Assembly: GCF_003034915.1 (NCBI RefSeq)
Contig: NZ_PZJX01000045.1
Location: forward strand, 62,001 to 126,000
DNA length: 64,000 nucleotides
Reading direction: 5' to 3'
DNA from: Mesorhizobium helmanticense
GTDB lineage: Bacteria; Pseudomonadota; Alphaproteobacteria; Rhizobiales; Rhizobiaceae
The notes beneath the pieces are model-generated. The model worked only from the letters and a program-made list of their open reading frames with translations. It was not told the DNA's origin and ran no database searches. Shown piece by piece: positions 11,801 through 19,641 of this stretch (the first letter of the stretch is position 1; each line of letters opens with the position of its first letter). The position numbers and the translations under genes are program-made.

Positions 11801-11863
11801 CGCCGCCACCACGACGAGCAGCGTGTAAAGGGCAATGCGAAGGATGCGCTTGAACATCTTCAT
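5813..11863 (-). CDS. tamB: Translocation and assembly module protein TamB, with internal duplication
   Basis: Inner-membrane-anchored periplasmic protein of 2016 residues that works with TamA in outer-membrane protein and envelope lipid homeostasis. One N-terminal membrane helix (about residues 7-30) is followed by a very long beta-rich, Gly/Ala/Ser/Asp-rich region. The C-terminal TamB (DUF490) domain ends in a short aromatic tail (FYEREY). E. coli TamB is about 1260 residues, so this one is unusually long. The central part holds two similar units of about 620 residues, roughly nt 10960-9100 and 9100-7230. Paired landmarks include LVTSDGKRSINGLSLALGDN versus LATSDGKRAINGLLLSLGKN and VDLKRDGEWTNFTGGAT versus VDLKRDGDWTGFSGGAT. 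It starts 2 nt after the tamA stop. Confidence 0.93.
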   Translation of the reverse strand: MKMFKRILRIALYTLLVVVAAVVGALVVLTKTERGRANLAGIISTMASTDDRKVTVSGIDGIWSGALTVDHVVLEDREGAWLVARKLAVDWSPRALLSKSFSADRIAAGRIELARLPVASTQPSQGGATTLPVSVDIRQIELPEIALGQALAGSGIAELAAKGALKADAAPLAVETNVDITRHDGKQGTVEAKINFAPADNKLDLDLKASEPAGGIIANLLNLPDAPPVDIVVSGTGPIANWNGVGTFVVDGQIVTQLTGRHQLTDRGSHVEAKGDGDFARFVPENLKPLFAGKTSFDLAGTAMVAGGVDVERANVDSDAVHGTAAGIIDPNGASDLAVELAAKGPPIVLSLGSAAQPVTVALTGATARAFGGGKAPIVDIGASLVSVVAGGTRLDNLTAQIHSDGFDIQERSGPVSIKLAAGGLNTNVATLAPLVTGKITADLAGSVSKDEISVDQGTLRSDALNASVTAKVTLADLAMTLKMNADAVSTALPPQIRPVLGERVTFSATATRDPQGSFAANSLQFTSGALSASGTASATGTDIQADVKGTLGDVSVLSPMVGVPVGGAVNFALTASGARSAPDFSVSADSDSLTASGRTVRTVQLSAKGKADIASPAADVSLTGSVNDQPLNLKASLVTSDGKRSINGLSLALGDNKVSGDVALGDGLLPLGTLTLDAPDIGPLAALAGQTATGDVEGSIRFSDDGGAPTVAIDMTSASISRGDLAAKTIAVNALVANYLKGPAISGTIKADTVTSGTTVISGIGVDLKRDGEWTNFTGGATIAGIPATAAGRVKIADGTTSVEIASGEATIRGIKAAIAQPSSLSVANGAASIEKLVLDVGGGSVAVSGTAGQTLDLAAEFSALPAALANDFSPGLDAAGTLAGTAQVTGPSASPDIRFNVQLAGAETSQTRQAALGPLDLDAAGSFSSAGGVAIDQATLAGENVSGKAAGTINPNGISDFSLDLASTGPSLPLALGSAESPIKLELQALSVKAAGQGTQPKLDISAVLPSVATNFTKVEGIALALHSDAFDVKSRTGPISGTVTAAKIGLDNPTIAPLIAGKVTAKVTGSLAKDTIVIDSGSVVGDALNSAFNGKVSLADGAIDLNLKADAASAALPAAARGVLAERTDISAVLKRDANGNVTADAIKLVSGALTADGKASLADNKVVADIKGALADISLLSKDAKGAIAFALNAQGPSTAPDLSLTVNSDRLSVAEREITGLRLTATGKADAANPAANVQLTGNVAGQALQGSAVLATSDGKRAINGLLLSLGKNRVSGDLALDNAFVPEGTVALDLPDIGPLAALALEKAEGDVRGTIRFARNGKAPEVTVKASTASISRGDLSAKTVTIDAMIANYLAAPVISGKVRADSVTSGGTVIRGIDVDLKRDGDWTGFSGGATVKDIPAKAAGRVRIANGTTIVELNSGQATVQGIKAAIAQASTVTIANGTTSLDRLVLNLGGGTATVTGKVGQALDLNATLARVPVSLANSFSPGLDAAGSISGTVKVTGAPANPAVAFKMDASGIQTSQTRGAGFGGMSVSSSGSFASNRLAFDANISDGAGLGLKGGGTVTTAGTPALALDFSGKVPFAFLTRTLAAQGLSLSGTANVNVQVRGPATSPVIGGTVSTSGARLIDARSGLAINDITADVAIGNGVARINRLTGTLSTRGSLSASGTVGIDAAQGFPADLSVKLVDGRYTDGRVVTANLGGDLTIKGPLASAPVISGTINLAKTVITVPEKLPGSLAALDVKHKNAPGAVRAQDKALRPPTASGGSGGSGLNLDVTVNAPNQIFIQGRGVDAELGGSLKLTGPASSPQAVGTFTLQRGRLTILGKRLTFTEGTVGFSGSLVPYLNLTATSTTTSATVTIVVSGEATNPKFTFSSVPALPEDEVLAQLIFGRSMSNLSPLQIAQLAEAAAQLAGVGGSTSLLENLRSAIGVDDLDVTTDDKGGTAVSAGKYLNDRTYVTIQKGDKPGSGKATIDLNVGRGVKLRGEANDAGEAKGGIFYEREY

Positions 11864-11865
11864 CG

Positions 11866-13773
11866 TCAGAACGCCTGGCCGATGCCGGCATAGATGCCGA
11901 AATGCGGGTCGTCGCGATCACGGTTGAGCGGCACGGCGGCGTCGATGCGCAATGGACCGAACGGCGTGATATAGCGCAAGCCGACGCCGGCTCCGACCTT
12001 CATGTCGGCGAAATCCGGGAATGATTTGGTCGAGACGGTGCCGGCATCGACGAACGGCACCACGCCGATCGTGTCGGTGATGGCGATGCGCATCTCGACC
12101 GAGGTCTCGAACAAGGAAAGCCCGCCGATCGGCTGTCCGTCAATGTCCTTCGGGCCGATGCCCTGATAGGCATAGCCGCGCACCGAACCGCCACCGCCGG
12201 AATAGAAGCGCCGGTTGGCCGGAACATCCTGAAGGCCGGCGCCGACGATCGATCCGATGGCGACGCGTTCGGCAAGCACGAACTTCGAGGCCGTATCGAG
12301 CGACTGGTATGCCGATCCTTCGCCCTTCAGCTTGAGGAAGGCAGCACCGCTCAGGATGTCGTAGCTCGGCTCGGCATAGGCCAGCACCCGGAATCCCCGC
12401 GTCGGATTGAGCCGGCTGTCGCGGTTGTCATAGACATATTGCAAGGGGATGCTGGCGATCAGATAGGTGTGCTTGCCGAAAGAGTCGTGGATCTTCGAAT
12501 AGTCGAGCGCGACTTCGGCTGAAACCGTCTGCTTCTTGTCGAGTTCATAGGACAGGCCGGTGTTGCCCTTGACCGAGAAATGGTCATAGGCATCGGGGTG
12601 CTCCAACACGGTCTTGACGCCGGCGAAGAATTTCGACGCCGGCCCGACCACGCCCGGTTTTTCGAACATGATACCGGCATTGTAGTTGAGTTCTGTCAGG
12701 TCGTTGCTGCCGATGCCGCTGATCGCGCCATCGATGCGCAGCTTCTCGGCCCGCCCGAACAGATTGCGGTGACCCCAATAGCCTTCCAGACCGAGCCCCT
12801 CTGTGTTGGAGAGCGTGCCGCCAACGCCGAAATAGCGAGGCTTGCGTTCGCTGACTTGGACACCGATCGGGATGTTGCCTTCGGCATCGAGACTGTCGGC
12901 CTCCTTGAGTGTGACGCTGTTGAACACTTCCAGCCCGAGCAGCCGGTCGCGCGCGTCGTCGATTTCATCGGGCGAGTATTGGCGGCCGCGCTTCAGGCCG
13001 GTCATGTATTCGGTGAAGTCGCGATCGACCTTCTCGGTGCCTTCGACGGTGGTGTCACCGTAACCGGCGACTGGCCCGGCCGCCACGGTGAGCGTCACGT
13101 CGAGCGTCGAGGTGGCGTGGTCGGCGACGATCTCCTGGCCTGTCACCTTGGCCAGCGGCCTGCCCTCCGCCTTCAGCGCCCGCACGATCGACGCTTCGGC
13201 CTTGAGCACGGCGCCGGATCCGGCATCGCCGCCGGCGATCAGTCCGAAATCGGCGCTCGCCAACCCCGCCGCATCGCCCTTCAGCCGGATATTGCCAAGC
13301 GTGAACTTCGGCCCGGTGGCAATGCCGATCACCACCGGGATCGGCTGCGTTCCCCCGAATTCGGCGTCGGGCGGCAGTTCGTCGAGCTGCTTTCCCTCAA
13401 TGGTGATGGTGACGACGCCCTCGTAGCGGGCGTCCGCGTAGAGTGCGGCGACAAGCTGTTCGCGGTCGCTGCGCGCCTTGGCCAGTAGGCCGAGCGAACC
13501 GGAAACCGGACGTTCTTCGTCGTTTTTCAGCGTCGAGGCGTTTTCGAGCTTTTTAACGAGATCCTTGTCGGCGTCGGGTGCATCGATGGTGACGGCATAG
13601 CGCAGCGGGTCGACAATATCGGCGTCCTCATCACTGGAAGAACCCCACAATTTGATGCCGAATAGCTCGAAAGCCGTGGCATTTCGGCCTTCGGCAAACA
13701 GTGCGGCCGAGCATATCAGGGCGAAAAGCAGGGTACGCGAAAGCCCGCGCAGTGACGCTCCTCCCCCCGACAT
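11866..13773 (-). CDS. tamA: Autotransporter assembly complex protein TamA (Omp85 family)
   Basis: Outer-membrane protein of about 635 residues: a Sec signal peptide (about residues 1-30), N-terminal POTRA repeats and a C-terminal 16-strand Omp85 barrel. The last residue is Phe (GIGQAF), as expected for Bam-inserted barrels. The barrel contains an RGY-type loop (VRGYAYQGIGP), matching the conserved VRGF/Y motif of Omp85 loop 6. The chosen ATG at 13773 has AAAGG five nt upstream. An ATG at 13794 is also in frame but has a poorer ribosome site. tamB follows 2 nt downstream, so the pair is translationally linked. Confidence 0.93.
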   Translation of the reverse strand: MSGGGASLRGLSRTLLFALICSAALFAEGRNATAFELFGIKLWGSSSDEDADIVDPLRYAVTIDAPDADKDLVKKLENASTLKNDEERPVSGSLGLLAKARSDREQLVAALYADARYEGVVTITIEGKQLDELPPDAEFGGTQPIPVVIGIATGPKFTLGNIRLKGDAAGLASADFGLIAGGDAGSGAVLKAEASIVRALKAEGRPLAKVTGQEIVADHATSTLDVTLTVAAGPVAGYGDTTVEGTEKVDRDFTEYMTGLKRGRQYSPDEIDDARDRLLGLEVFNSVTLKEADSLDAEGNIPIGVQVSERKPRYFGVGGTLSNTEGLGLEGYWGHRNLFGRAEKLRIDGAISGIGSNDLTELNYNAGIMFEKPGVVGPASKFFAGVKTVLEHPDAYDHFSVKGNTGLSYELDKKQTVSAEVALDYSKIHDSFGKHTYLIASIPLQYVYDNRDSRLNPTRGFRVLAYAEPSYDILSGAAFLKLKGEGSAYQSLDTASKFVLAERVAIGSIVGAGLQDVPANRRFYSGGGGSVRGYAYQGIGPKDIDGQPIGGLSLFETSVEMRIAITDTIGVVPFVDAGTVSTKSFPDFADMKVGAGVGLRYITPFGPLRIDAAVPLNRDRDDPHFGIYAGIGQAF

Positions 13774-14123
13774 CTGCCTTTTACGCACCAACATTATAAC
13801 TCTAACCTAACTCGCAAAACTAAAATTGGAATGAAGTTCTGAATTGCTCGTAAAGGGGCCACAATCCAATTGTCTGAAATAGGCTGGGCTTGGAATTCAC
13901 ACCTTCTGCGTCGCCGCAAGAAAGCGTGATCCCTGTCCTATGGAGGTACTACCGGTCATCGGCCGGAAAGGAAACCGTTGGCAGGCGGACCCTGCCGCGT
14001 CCTCGTGTTGACAAGCTTCAGTGAAGCCTGAACATGCCGGGAACGTTTGAAGCGTCGCATCGTGCCTTCCGAAAATCGATCCCGATTTTCGGGCCGATGC
14101 GAAAGCAGTGTCTGGAGGGTGTT
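13774..14123. other. Divergent intergenic region between tamA and the A2M gene
   Basis: About 350 nt separating the divergent tamA and alpha-2-macroglobulin genes. The left half is relatively AT-rich and probably holds the tamA promoter. The right end holds a double-stem palindrome, listed separately. No additional gene is supported. Confidence 0.5.
14056..14101. repeat. Double-stem palindromic intergenic element
   Basis: An inner perfect 10-bp stem (14069-14078 with 14083-14092, 4-nt loop) is nested in an outer 7-bp stem (14056-14062 with 14095-14101). It sits 22 nt upstream of the A2M start. Its form resembles short palindromic repeats I recall from Mesorhizobium intergenic DNA; whether it acts on the downstream mRNA is unknown. 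Confidence 0.6.
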
Positions 14124-17100
14124 ATGGCAATGCGCGCGGCTCGTGGTCTGTCTATCCTTGTCCTTCTCTTTTTCGCCTGGGGCAGCATCGCGCAAGCGGC
14201 TGAAGCGCGGCGAATCACAACGACGGACAATTCCGACTATTTCGGTTTCGACCTCCGGTCCGACCAGAATGTCAGCCTCGACCAGTGCAAGACCACATGC
14301 CTCGGCGACTCCGCCTGCCGCGCCTTCACCTACAATCTCAAGGCCAAATGGTGCTTCCTCAAGTCCGACTATAACCAGCTGAAATCCTTCAACGGCGCTG
14401 TCGCCGGCAAGGTCGTCAACGTCGATGGCGACCCCGACATCGGCGCACCGCCGGAACTGGCCTTCTTTCCCGCCTGGATGGCCGACCAGGCCCAGCAATA
14501 CCGCAACGGGCTCACCGGTCCAACCTACACCAAGCCGACCGAAGGGCTGACGGCATTGCGGTCGGCGGCCGAACAGGCGGTGCGGACAGGCGACCATCGC
14601 TCGGCCATGCAGAAATACGAGGCGGCGGTTTCGGTGATGCCCGACGACGGCCAGCTCTGGCTTGAGCTGGCGCGCGAGACGCTTGCCGTACAGCCGGTCG
14701 CCAACACGTCCGAGGCCTCGACCTTGCCGGCAAACGCTACCTCCGCCGGCTTCAACGCCTATAAGCTCCTGCGCACCACCAAGACACGGGCCGATGCGCT
14801 GGCATTGCTCGGCGACGGGCTCGACCGCCGCGATCTCTACCGGCCGGCCCTGCTGTCCTACGAAGCGAGCCTCGCGCTGGTCAGTTCGCCGGGGGTCCGC
14901 GCCGCCTATCAGGACCTCAAGGCGCGCAAGGGCTTCCGTGTCATCGACCACACCGTCGATGCCGACACCAGCGCACCGCGCATCTGCGCGCAGTTTTCCG
15001 AGGAATTGGTCAAGACCGGCGTCGACTATGCGCAGTTCGTCACTGTCGACAACGCCGCTCCCAAGGGTGTCGAGGCCAAGGACAAGCAGATCTGCGTCGA
15101 GGGGCTCGAACACGGCCAGCACTACGAAGTGACTTTCCGCGCCGGCCTGCCGGCGGCCATCGGCGAGACGATCGCAGCACCTGTGGTGCTGTCGATCTAT
15201 GTCCAGGACCGCGCCCCGTCCGCCCGCTTCACCGGCGACAGCTTCGTGCTGCCGGCCGGCGCGCGCCGCGGCATTCCGGTCGTCACCGTCAACATGAACG
15301 CCGCCAAGATGAAGCTGTACCGCATCGGCGACCGCTCGCTGGCCCAGCTTCTGTCCGGCTATCAGTTCCTGCGCCAGCTCGACGGCTACGACATCTCCAA
15401 CATTTCCGACCAGATGGGCTCGCCTGTCTGGGAAGGCCAGTTGGACATCGCCAACGACCTCAACAAGGAAGTCACCACGTCCTTCCCGGTCGACGAGGCG
15501 CTGCCGCAGCGCAAGCCCGGCGTCTATGTGCTGACCGCGCAAGCGACCGACGACAAGAGCGACGACTATGATTCGCGCGCCACGCAGTGGTTCGTCGTTT
15601 CCGACATCGGCCTGTCGACCTACACCGGTCAGGATGGGCTCAACGTCTTCGCCCGTTCGCTTGGAAGCGCCAAGCCGATCGCCGGCGCCGAGCTGACGCT
15701 GCTGGCCAGGAACAACGAAATCCTCGGCACCACGATATCAGACGCCGAGGGTCGCGCCGTCTTCAACCCCGGCCTGACGCGCGGCGACGGCGGCATGGTG
15801 CCGGCCGTGCTGATGGCCAGGCAGAGCGACAACGACTTCGTCTTCCTCGATATGGGCCGCGCCGGCTTCGACCTGTCCGACCGTGGCGTCACCGGGCGCG
15901 CTGCGCCGGGCGCGCTCGACGTTTATGCCTGGACCGAGCGCGGCATCTACCGCGCCGGTGAGGACGTCCATGTCGCCGCCCTTGCCCGCGATGGCGCCGC
16001 CAGGGCGGTCGAGAACCTGCCGCTGACCTTCATCTTCACACGTCCCGACGGTGTCGAGAATCGCCGCATCGTCAGCGACGGCGCATCGGCCGGTGGCCAT
16101 GCCGTCGACCTGCCGCTTGAACCCAATGCCATGCGTGGCACCTGGACCGTGGCGATCCACACCGACCCGAAGCAGCCGGCCGTCGCCAGCCAGATGTTCC
16201 TGGTCGAGGACTTCGTGCCGGATCGCATCGAGTTCGACCTGAGCTCCGACAAGCAGGAAATCGCTCAAGGCGAAACCGCCAATGTCACCGTCGACGGTCG
16301 TTTCCTCTATGGCGCGCCGGCCGCGGGCCTGGCCCTTGAAGGCGAGCTGACGCTGTCGACCGCCCGCGACTGGGATCGCTTCAAGGGCTATTCCTTCGGC
16401 CTTGCCGACGAACAGTCGGCCGAGCCCTCGGTGACGCCCTTCACCGGCCTGCCTGTGATCGGCGAGGATGGCAAGGCGACCTTCCCGGTTTCGGTCGACC
16501 AGTTGCCCTCGACCACCAAGCTCGTCGACGCCAAGGTCACGGTCAGGATGCGCGAGACCGGCGGCCGCGCCGTCGAGCGCTCGCTCAATATCGGCATCCG
16601 CCCGCAAGGCCACATGATCGGCATCCGGCCGGATTTCGACGGCGACGAGGTGCCGCAAGGCGGCACGGCCAAGTTCAGCCTGATCGCCGTCGATCCCGAC
16701 GGCAAGCGTGAGGCGCTGAAAGGCGCGCAATGGTCGCTGGTCAAGGTCGAACGCAATTATCAGTGGTACCGCTCAAGCAATTCCTGGAACTATGAGCCGG
16801 TCACCTTCACCAAGTCGGTGGCCAACGGCCAGGTCGACCTGAGCGCAGACGGCGAGGCCACGGTGTCACTGCCGGTCGACTGGGGCCGCTACCGCCTGGA
16901 GATCGAGACGTCGGATCCGGAAGGCCCGGCGACCAGCTATGAGTTCGACGCTGGCTGGTATGTCTCCTCCACCACCACCGAAACGCCCGACGGGCTCGAG
17001 ATCGCCCTCGACAAGGACAATTATGCGGCAGGCGAAGTGGCCAAGCTCAAGATATCGCCGCATTTTGCCGGTGAGCTGCTGGTCACCATCGGCGCCGACA

Positions 17101-19604
17101 AGCTGTTGAAGACTGTCACCGCCACGGTGCCGGCCGGCGGCAGCACCATCGATATCCCGGTCGGCGACGACTGGGGCGCCGGCGCCTATGTCACGGCGAC
17201 GCTGTTCAGGCCGGGCGACGCGCAGGAAACGCGCATGCCGGCGCGCGCCATCGGCGTCAAATGGCTGAAGGTCGATCCGGGCTCGAAGCAGCTCGCCGTC
17301 ACCTTGACGCCGCCGGACAAGACCATGCCGCGCCAGCAGCTGTCGATCCCGGTTTCCGTGGCCGGCGTGCAGCCGGGCAGCAACGCCTATGTCATGGTTG
17401 CGGCCGTCGATGTCGGCATCCTCAACCTCACCAACTACAAGGCCCCGGATCCGGAGGACTGGTTCTTCGGCCAGCGCATGCTGGGGCTTGAAGTGCGCGA
17501 CCTCTACGGCCGCCTGATCGACGGCTCGCTGGGCACCACCGGCAAGCTGCGCACCGGCGGCGACGGCGCCAACATGCAGGCGCAAGGCAGCCCGCCGACC
17601 GAAAAGCTGGTCGCCTTCTTCTCCGGCCCGGTCGAGGTCGACGCCGACGGCAAGGCGAGGATCGACTTCGACATCCCGCAGTTCAACGGCACCGTGCGCG
17701 TCATGGCCGTCGCCTGGACCAAGGATGGGGTTGGCCACGCCCAGTCGGACGTCATCGTGCGCGATCCCGTCGTGATCACCGCCGGCCTGCCGCGCTTCCT
17801 GGCGCCCGGCGATGCCGCCGTGATGCGGCTCGACGTCGCCGATACCGACGGCCCGGACGGCGACTATAAGCTGACCATCGACACGACAGGTGATCTGTCG
17901 ACCGGCAACGCCGCCCTCCCCGAAAAGCTGACGCTCGCCAAGGGCAAGCGGCAGACGCTGACCGTGCCATTGATCGCCCAGACTGCGGGCAACGCCTCGA
18001 TCACCGTCAAGCTTGCCCATGCCGACGGCACCGCGGTCGAACAGACGCTCCATGTTCCGGTGCGCCCGGCACAATTGCCGGTGACCACCCGCATGGTCGT
18101 CGATCTCAAGGGCAATGGCGGGTCGCTGCGCGTCGACAAGGAGCTTCTCGCGGCAAGCCTGCTCGACGGCGCTTCCGTCAGCGTTGGCGTTTCGCAGGCG
18201 GCCGCCTTCGACGTGCCCTCGCTCCTGATGACGCTCGACCGCTACCCCTATGGCTGCGCCGAGCAGACGACCAGCCGCGCCATGCCGCTTCTCTATGTCA
18301 ACGAGATGGCGTCGGGCATCGGCATGGCCAGCGACCCGGACCTGCACGGCCGCATCCAGGACGCCATCTACAAGGTGTTGAGCTACCAGGCCTCGGCCGG
18401 CAGCTTCGGCCTGTGGGGGCCGGGCTCCGGCGATCTGTGGCTCGATGCCTATGTCACCGACTTCCTGACCAGGGCGCGCGAGCAGAAATACGATGTGCCG
18501 ACCCTGGCGATGAGCCAGGCGCTGAGCAATCTGCAGAACTCTATCGGCTACGACCAGGACGTCCAGGATCGCGGCAGCGAGATCGCCTACGCGCTCTATG
18601 TGCTGGCCCGCAACAAGAAGGCCTCTGTCGGCGACCTGCGCTACTATGCCGACACCCAGCTCGAAGCCTTCACCAGCCCGATGGCCGTGGCCCAGCTGGC
18701 GGCAAGCCTGGCGCTCTACGGCGATACGCAGCGTTCGGAGGCAACCTTCCAGACGGCATTGCAGCTCGCCAAGTCGACCACGGAGTACGACTATTACAGG
18801 TCGGACTACGGCTCGCGGCTGCGCGACGGCGCGGCGATGCTGGCGCTTGCGGCCGAATCGAAACCGGTGCCGACGATCGTGCCGGAATTGATCAAGCTGG
18901 TGACCCAGGAGCGCGCCGAAGCCCGCTGGACGAGCACGCAGGACGAGTCCTGGATGCTGCTGGCGGCTCGCGCACTGAAGGCCGGCAACGCTGCGATCGC
19001 GCTGACCATCAACGGCGCGCCGCACAACGGCGCCTATTCGGACCAGTTCGCCGGCCGCGACCTGGCCGACAGCCCGCTGACCGTCGCCAACACCGGCGGC
19101 AACCCGCTGCAGGCGGTCGTCACCACGGTCGCCTCGCCGATCCAGCCGCTGCCGGCCAGCGGCAACGGCTTCACCATCGGGCGCACCTACTACAAGCTCG
19201 ACGGCACCGAGGCCAATGTGACGGAGGCCAAGCAGAACGAACGCTATGTCGTCGTGCTCAAGGTCTATGAGCAGAACACCTGGCCTTCGCGACTGCTGAT
19301 CACCGACCTGTTGCCGGCCGGCTTCGAGATCGACAATCCGGGCCTTGTCTCCAGCGCCCAGTTGACGAACTTCTCCTGGCTGGCGCAGACCGACGCCGCG
19401 CATCTGGAATTCCGCGACGACCGTTTCGTCGCGGCCTTCAACCCGAAAGATGGCGATGGCGATCGCAACATTACGCTGGCCTACGTCGTGCGCGCGGTGA
19501 CGCCGGGCACCTATGCCCATCCCGCGGCAACGGTGGAGGATATGTACCGGCCGCAATATTCGGCCCGTACCGCCACCGGCATGATGGAGGTCAAGGCGCC
19601 GTAG
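14124..19604 (+). CDS. Bacterial alpha-2-macroglobulin family protein with PAN/Apple domain
   Basis: Periplasmic protease-trapping protein of 1826 residues. A Sec signal peptide (about residues 1-27, ending AQAAEA) has no lipobox Cys, so it is probably soluble rather than lipid-anchored. Residues about 32-95 look like a PAN/Apple domain, with four Cys in DQCKTTCLGDSACRAFTY...KWCF. The macroglobulin domains follow, then the thioester motif CAEQ (Cys1378, nt 18255-18266), so covalent trapping is likely retained. The start is the ATG at 14124, preceded by TGGAGGGTG; an in-frame ATG 30 codons upstream lacks a good ribosome site and would mask the signal peptide. The neighbour pbpC, 37 nt downstream, is the classic partner. 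Confidence 0.93.
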   Translation: MAMRAARGLSILVLLFFAWGSIAQAAEARRITTTDNSDYFGFDLRSDQNVSLDQCKTTCLGDSACRAFTYNLKAKWCFLKSDYNQLKSFNGAVAGKVVNVDGDPDIGAPPELAFFPAWMADQAQQYRNGLTGPTYTKPTEGLTALRSAAEQAVRTGDHRSAMQKYEAAVSVMPDDGQLWLELARETLAVQPVANTSEASTLPANATSAGFNAYKLLRTTKTRADALALLGDGLDRRDLYRPALLSYEASLALVSSPGVRAAYQDLKARKGFRVIDHTVDADTSAPRICAQFSEELVKTGVDYAQFVTVDNAAPKGVEAKDKQICVEGLEHGQHYEVTFRAGLPAAIGETIAAPVVLSIYVQDRAPSARFTGDSFVLPAGARRGIPVVTVNMNAAKMKLYRIGDRSLAQLLSGYQFLRQLDGYDISNISDQMGSPVWEGQLDIANDLNKEVTTSFPVDEALPQRKPGVYVLTAQATDDKSDDYDSRATQWFVVSDIGLSTYTGQDGLNVFARSLGSAKPIAGAELTLLARNNEILGTTISDAEGRAVFNPGLTRGDGGMVPAVLMARQSDNDFVFLDMGRAGFDLSDRGVTGRAAPGALDVYAWTERGIYRAGEDVHVAALARDGAARAVENLPLTFIFTRPDGVENRRIVSDGASAGGHAVDLPLEPNAMRGTWTVAIHTDPKQPAVASQMFLVEDFVPDRIEFDLSSDKQEIAQGETANVTVDGRFLYGAPAAGLALEGELTLSTARDWDRFKGYSFGLADEQSAEPSVTPFTGLPVIGEDGKATFPVSVDQLPSTTKLVDAKVTVRMRETGGRAVERSLNIGIRPQGHMIGIRPDFDGDEVPQGGTAKFSLIAVDPDGKREALKGAQWSLVKVERNYQWYRSSNSWNYEPVTFTKSVANGQVDLSADGEATVSLPVDWGRYRLEIETSDPEGPATSYEFDAGWYVSSTTTETPDGLEIALDKDNYAAGEVAKLKISPHFAGELLVTIGADKLLKTVTATVPAGGSTIDIPVGDDWGAGAYVTATLFRPGDAQETRMPARAIGVKWLKVDPGSKQLAVTLTPPDKTMPRQQLSIPVSVAGVQPGSNAYVMVAAVDVGILNLTNYKAPDPEDWFFGQRMLGLEVRDLYGRLIDGSLGTTGKLRTGGDGANMQAQGSPPTEKLVAFFSGPVEVDADGKARIDFDIPQFNGTVRVMAVAWTKDGVGHAQSDVIVRDPVVITAGLPRFLAPGDAAVMRLDVADTDGPDGDYKLTIDTTGDLSTGNAALPEKLTLAKGKRQTLTVPLIAQTAGNASITVKLAHADGTAVEQTLHVPVRPAQLPVTTRMVVDLKGNGGSLRVDKELLAASLLDGASVSVGVSQAAAFDVPSLLMTLDRYPYGCAEQTTSRAMPLLYVNEMASGIGMASDPDLHGRIQDAIYKVLSYQASAGSFGLWGPGSGDLWLDAYVTDFLTRAREQKYDVPTLAMSQALSNLQNSIGYDQDVQDRGSEIAYALYVLARNKKASVGDLRYYADTQLEAFTSPMAVAQLAASLALYGDTQRSEATFQTALQLAKSTTEYDYYRSDYGSRLRDGAAMLALAAESKPVPTIVPELIKLVTQERAEARWTSTQDESWMLLAARALKAGNAAIALTINGAPHNGAYSDQFAGRDLADSPLTVANTGGNPLQAVVTTVASPIQPLPASGNGFTIGRTYYKLDGTEANVTEAKQNERYVVVLKVYEQNTWPSRLLITDLLPAGFEIDNPGLVSSAQLTNFSWLAQTDAAHLEFRDDRFVAAFNPKDGDGDRNITLAYVVRAVTPGTYAHPAATVEDMYRPQYSARTATGMMEVKAP

Positions 19605-19641
19605 CGGTGTGTGGATCGGTCGTCATGGTGGAAGGCCACGC

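Noticed and set aside
16866..19556. 896-codon minus-strand open frame opposite the A2M gene
   Set aside because: Antisense shadow; the plus strand holds the thioester motif and macroglobulin domains.
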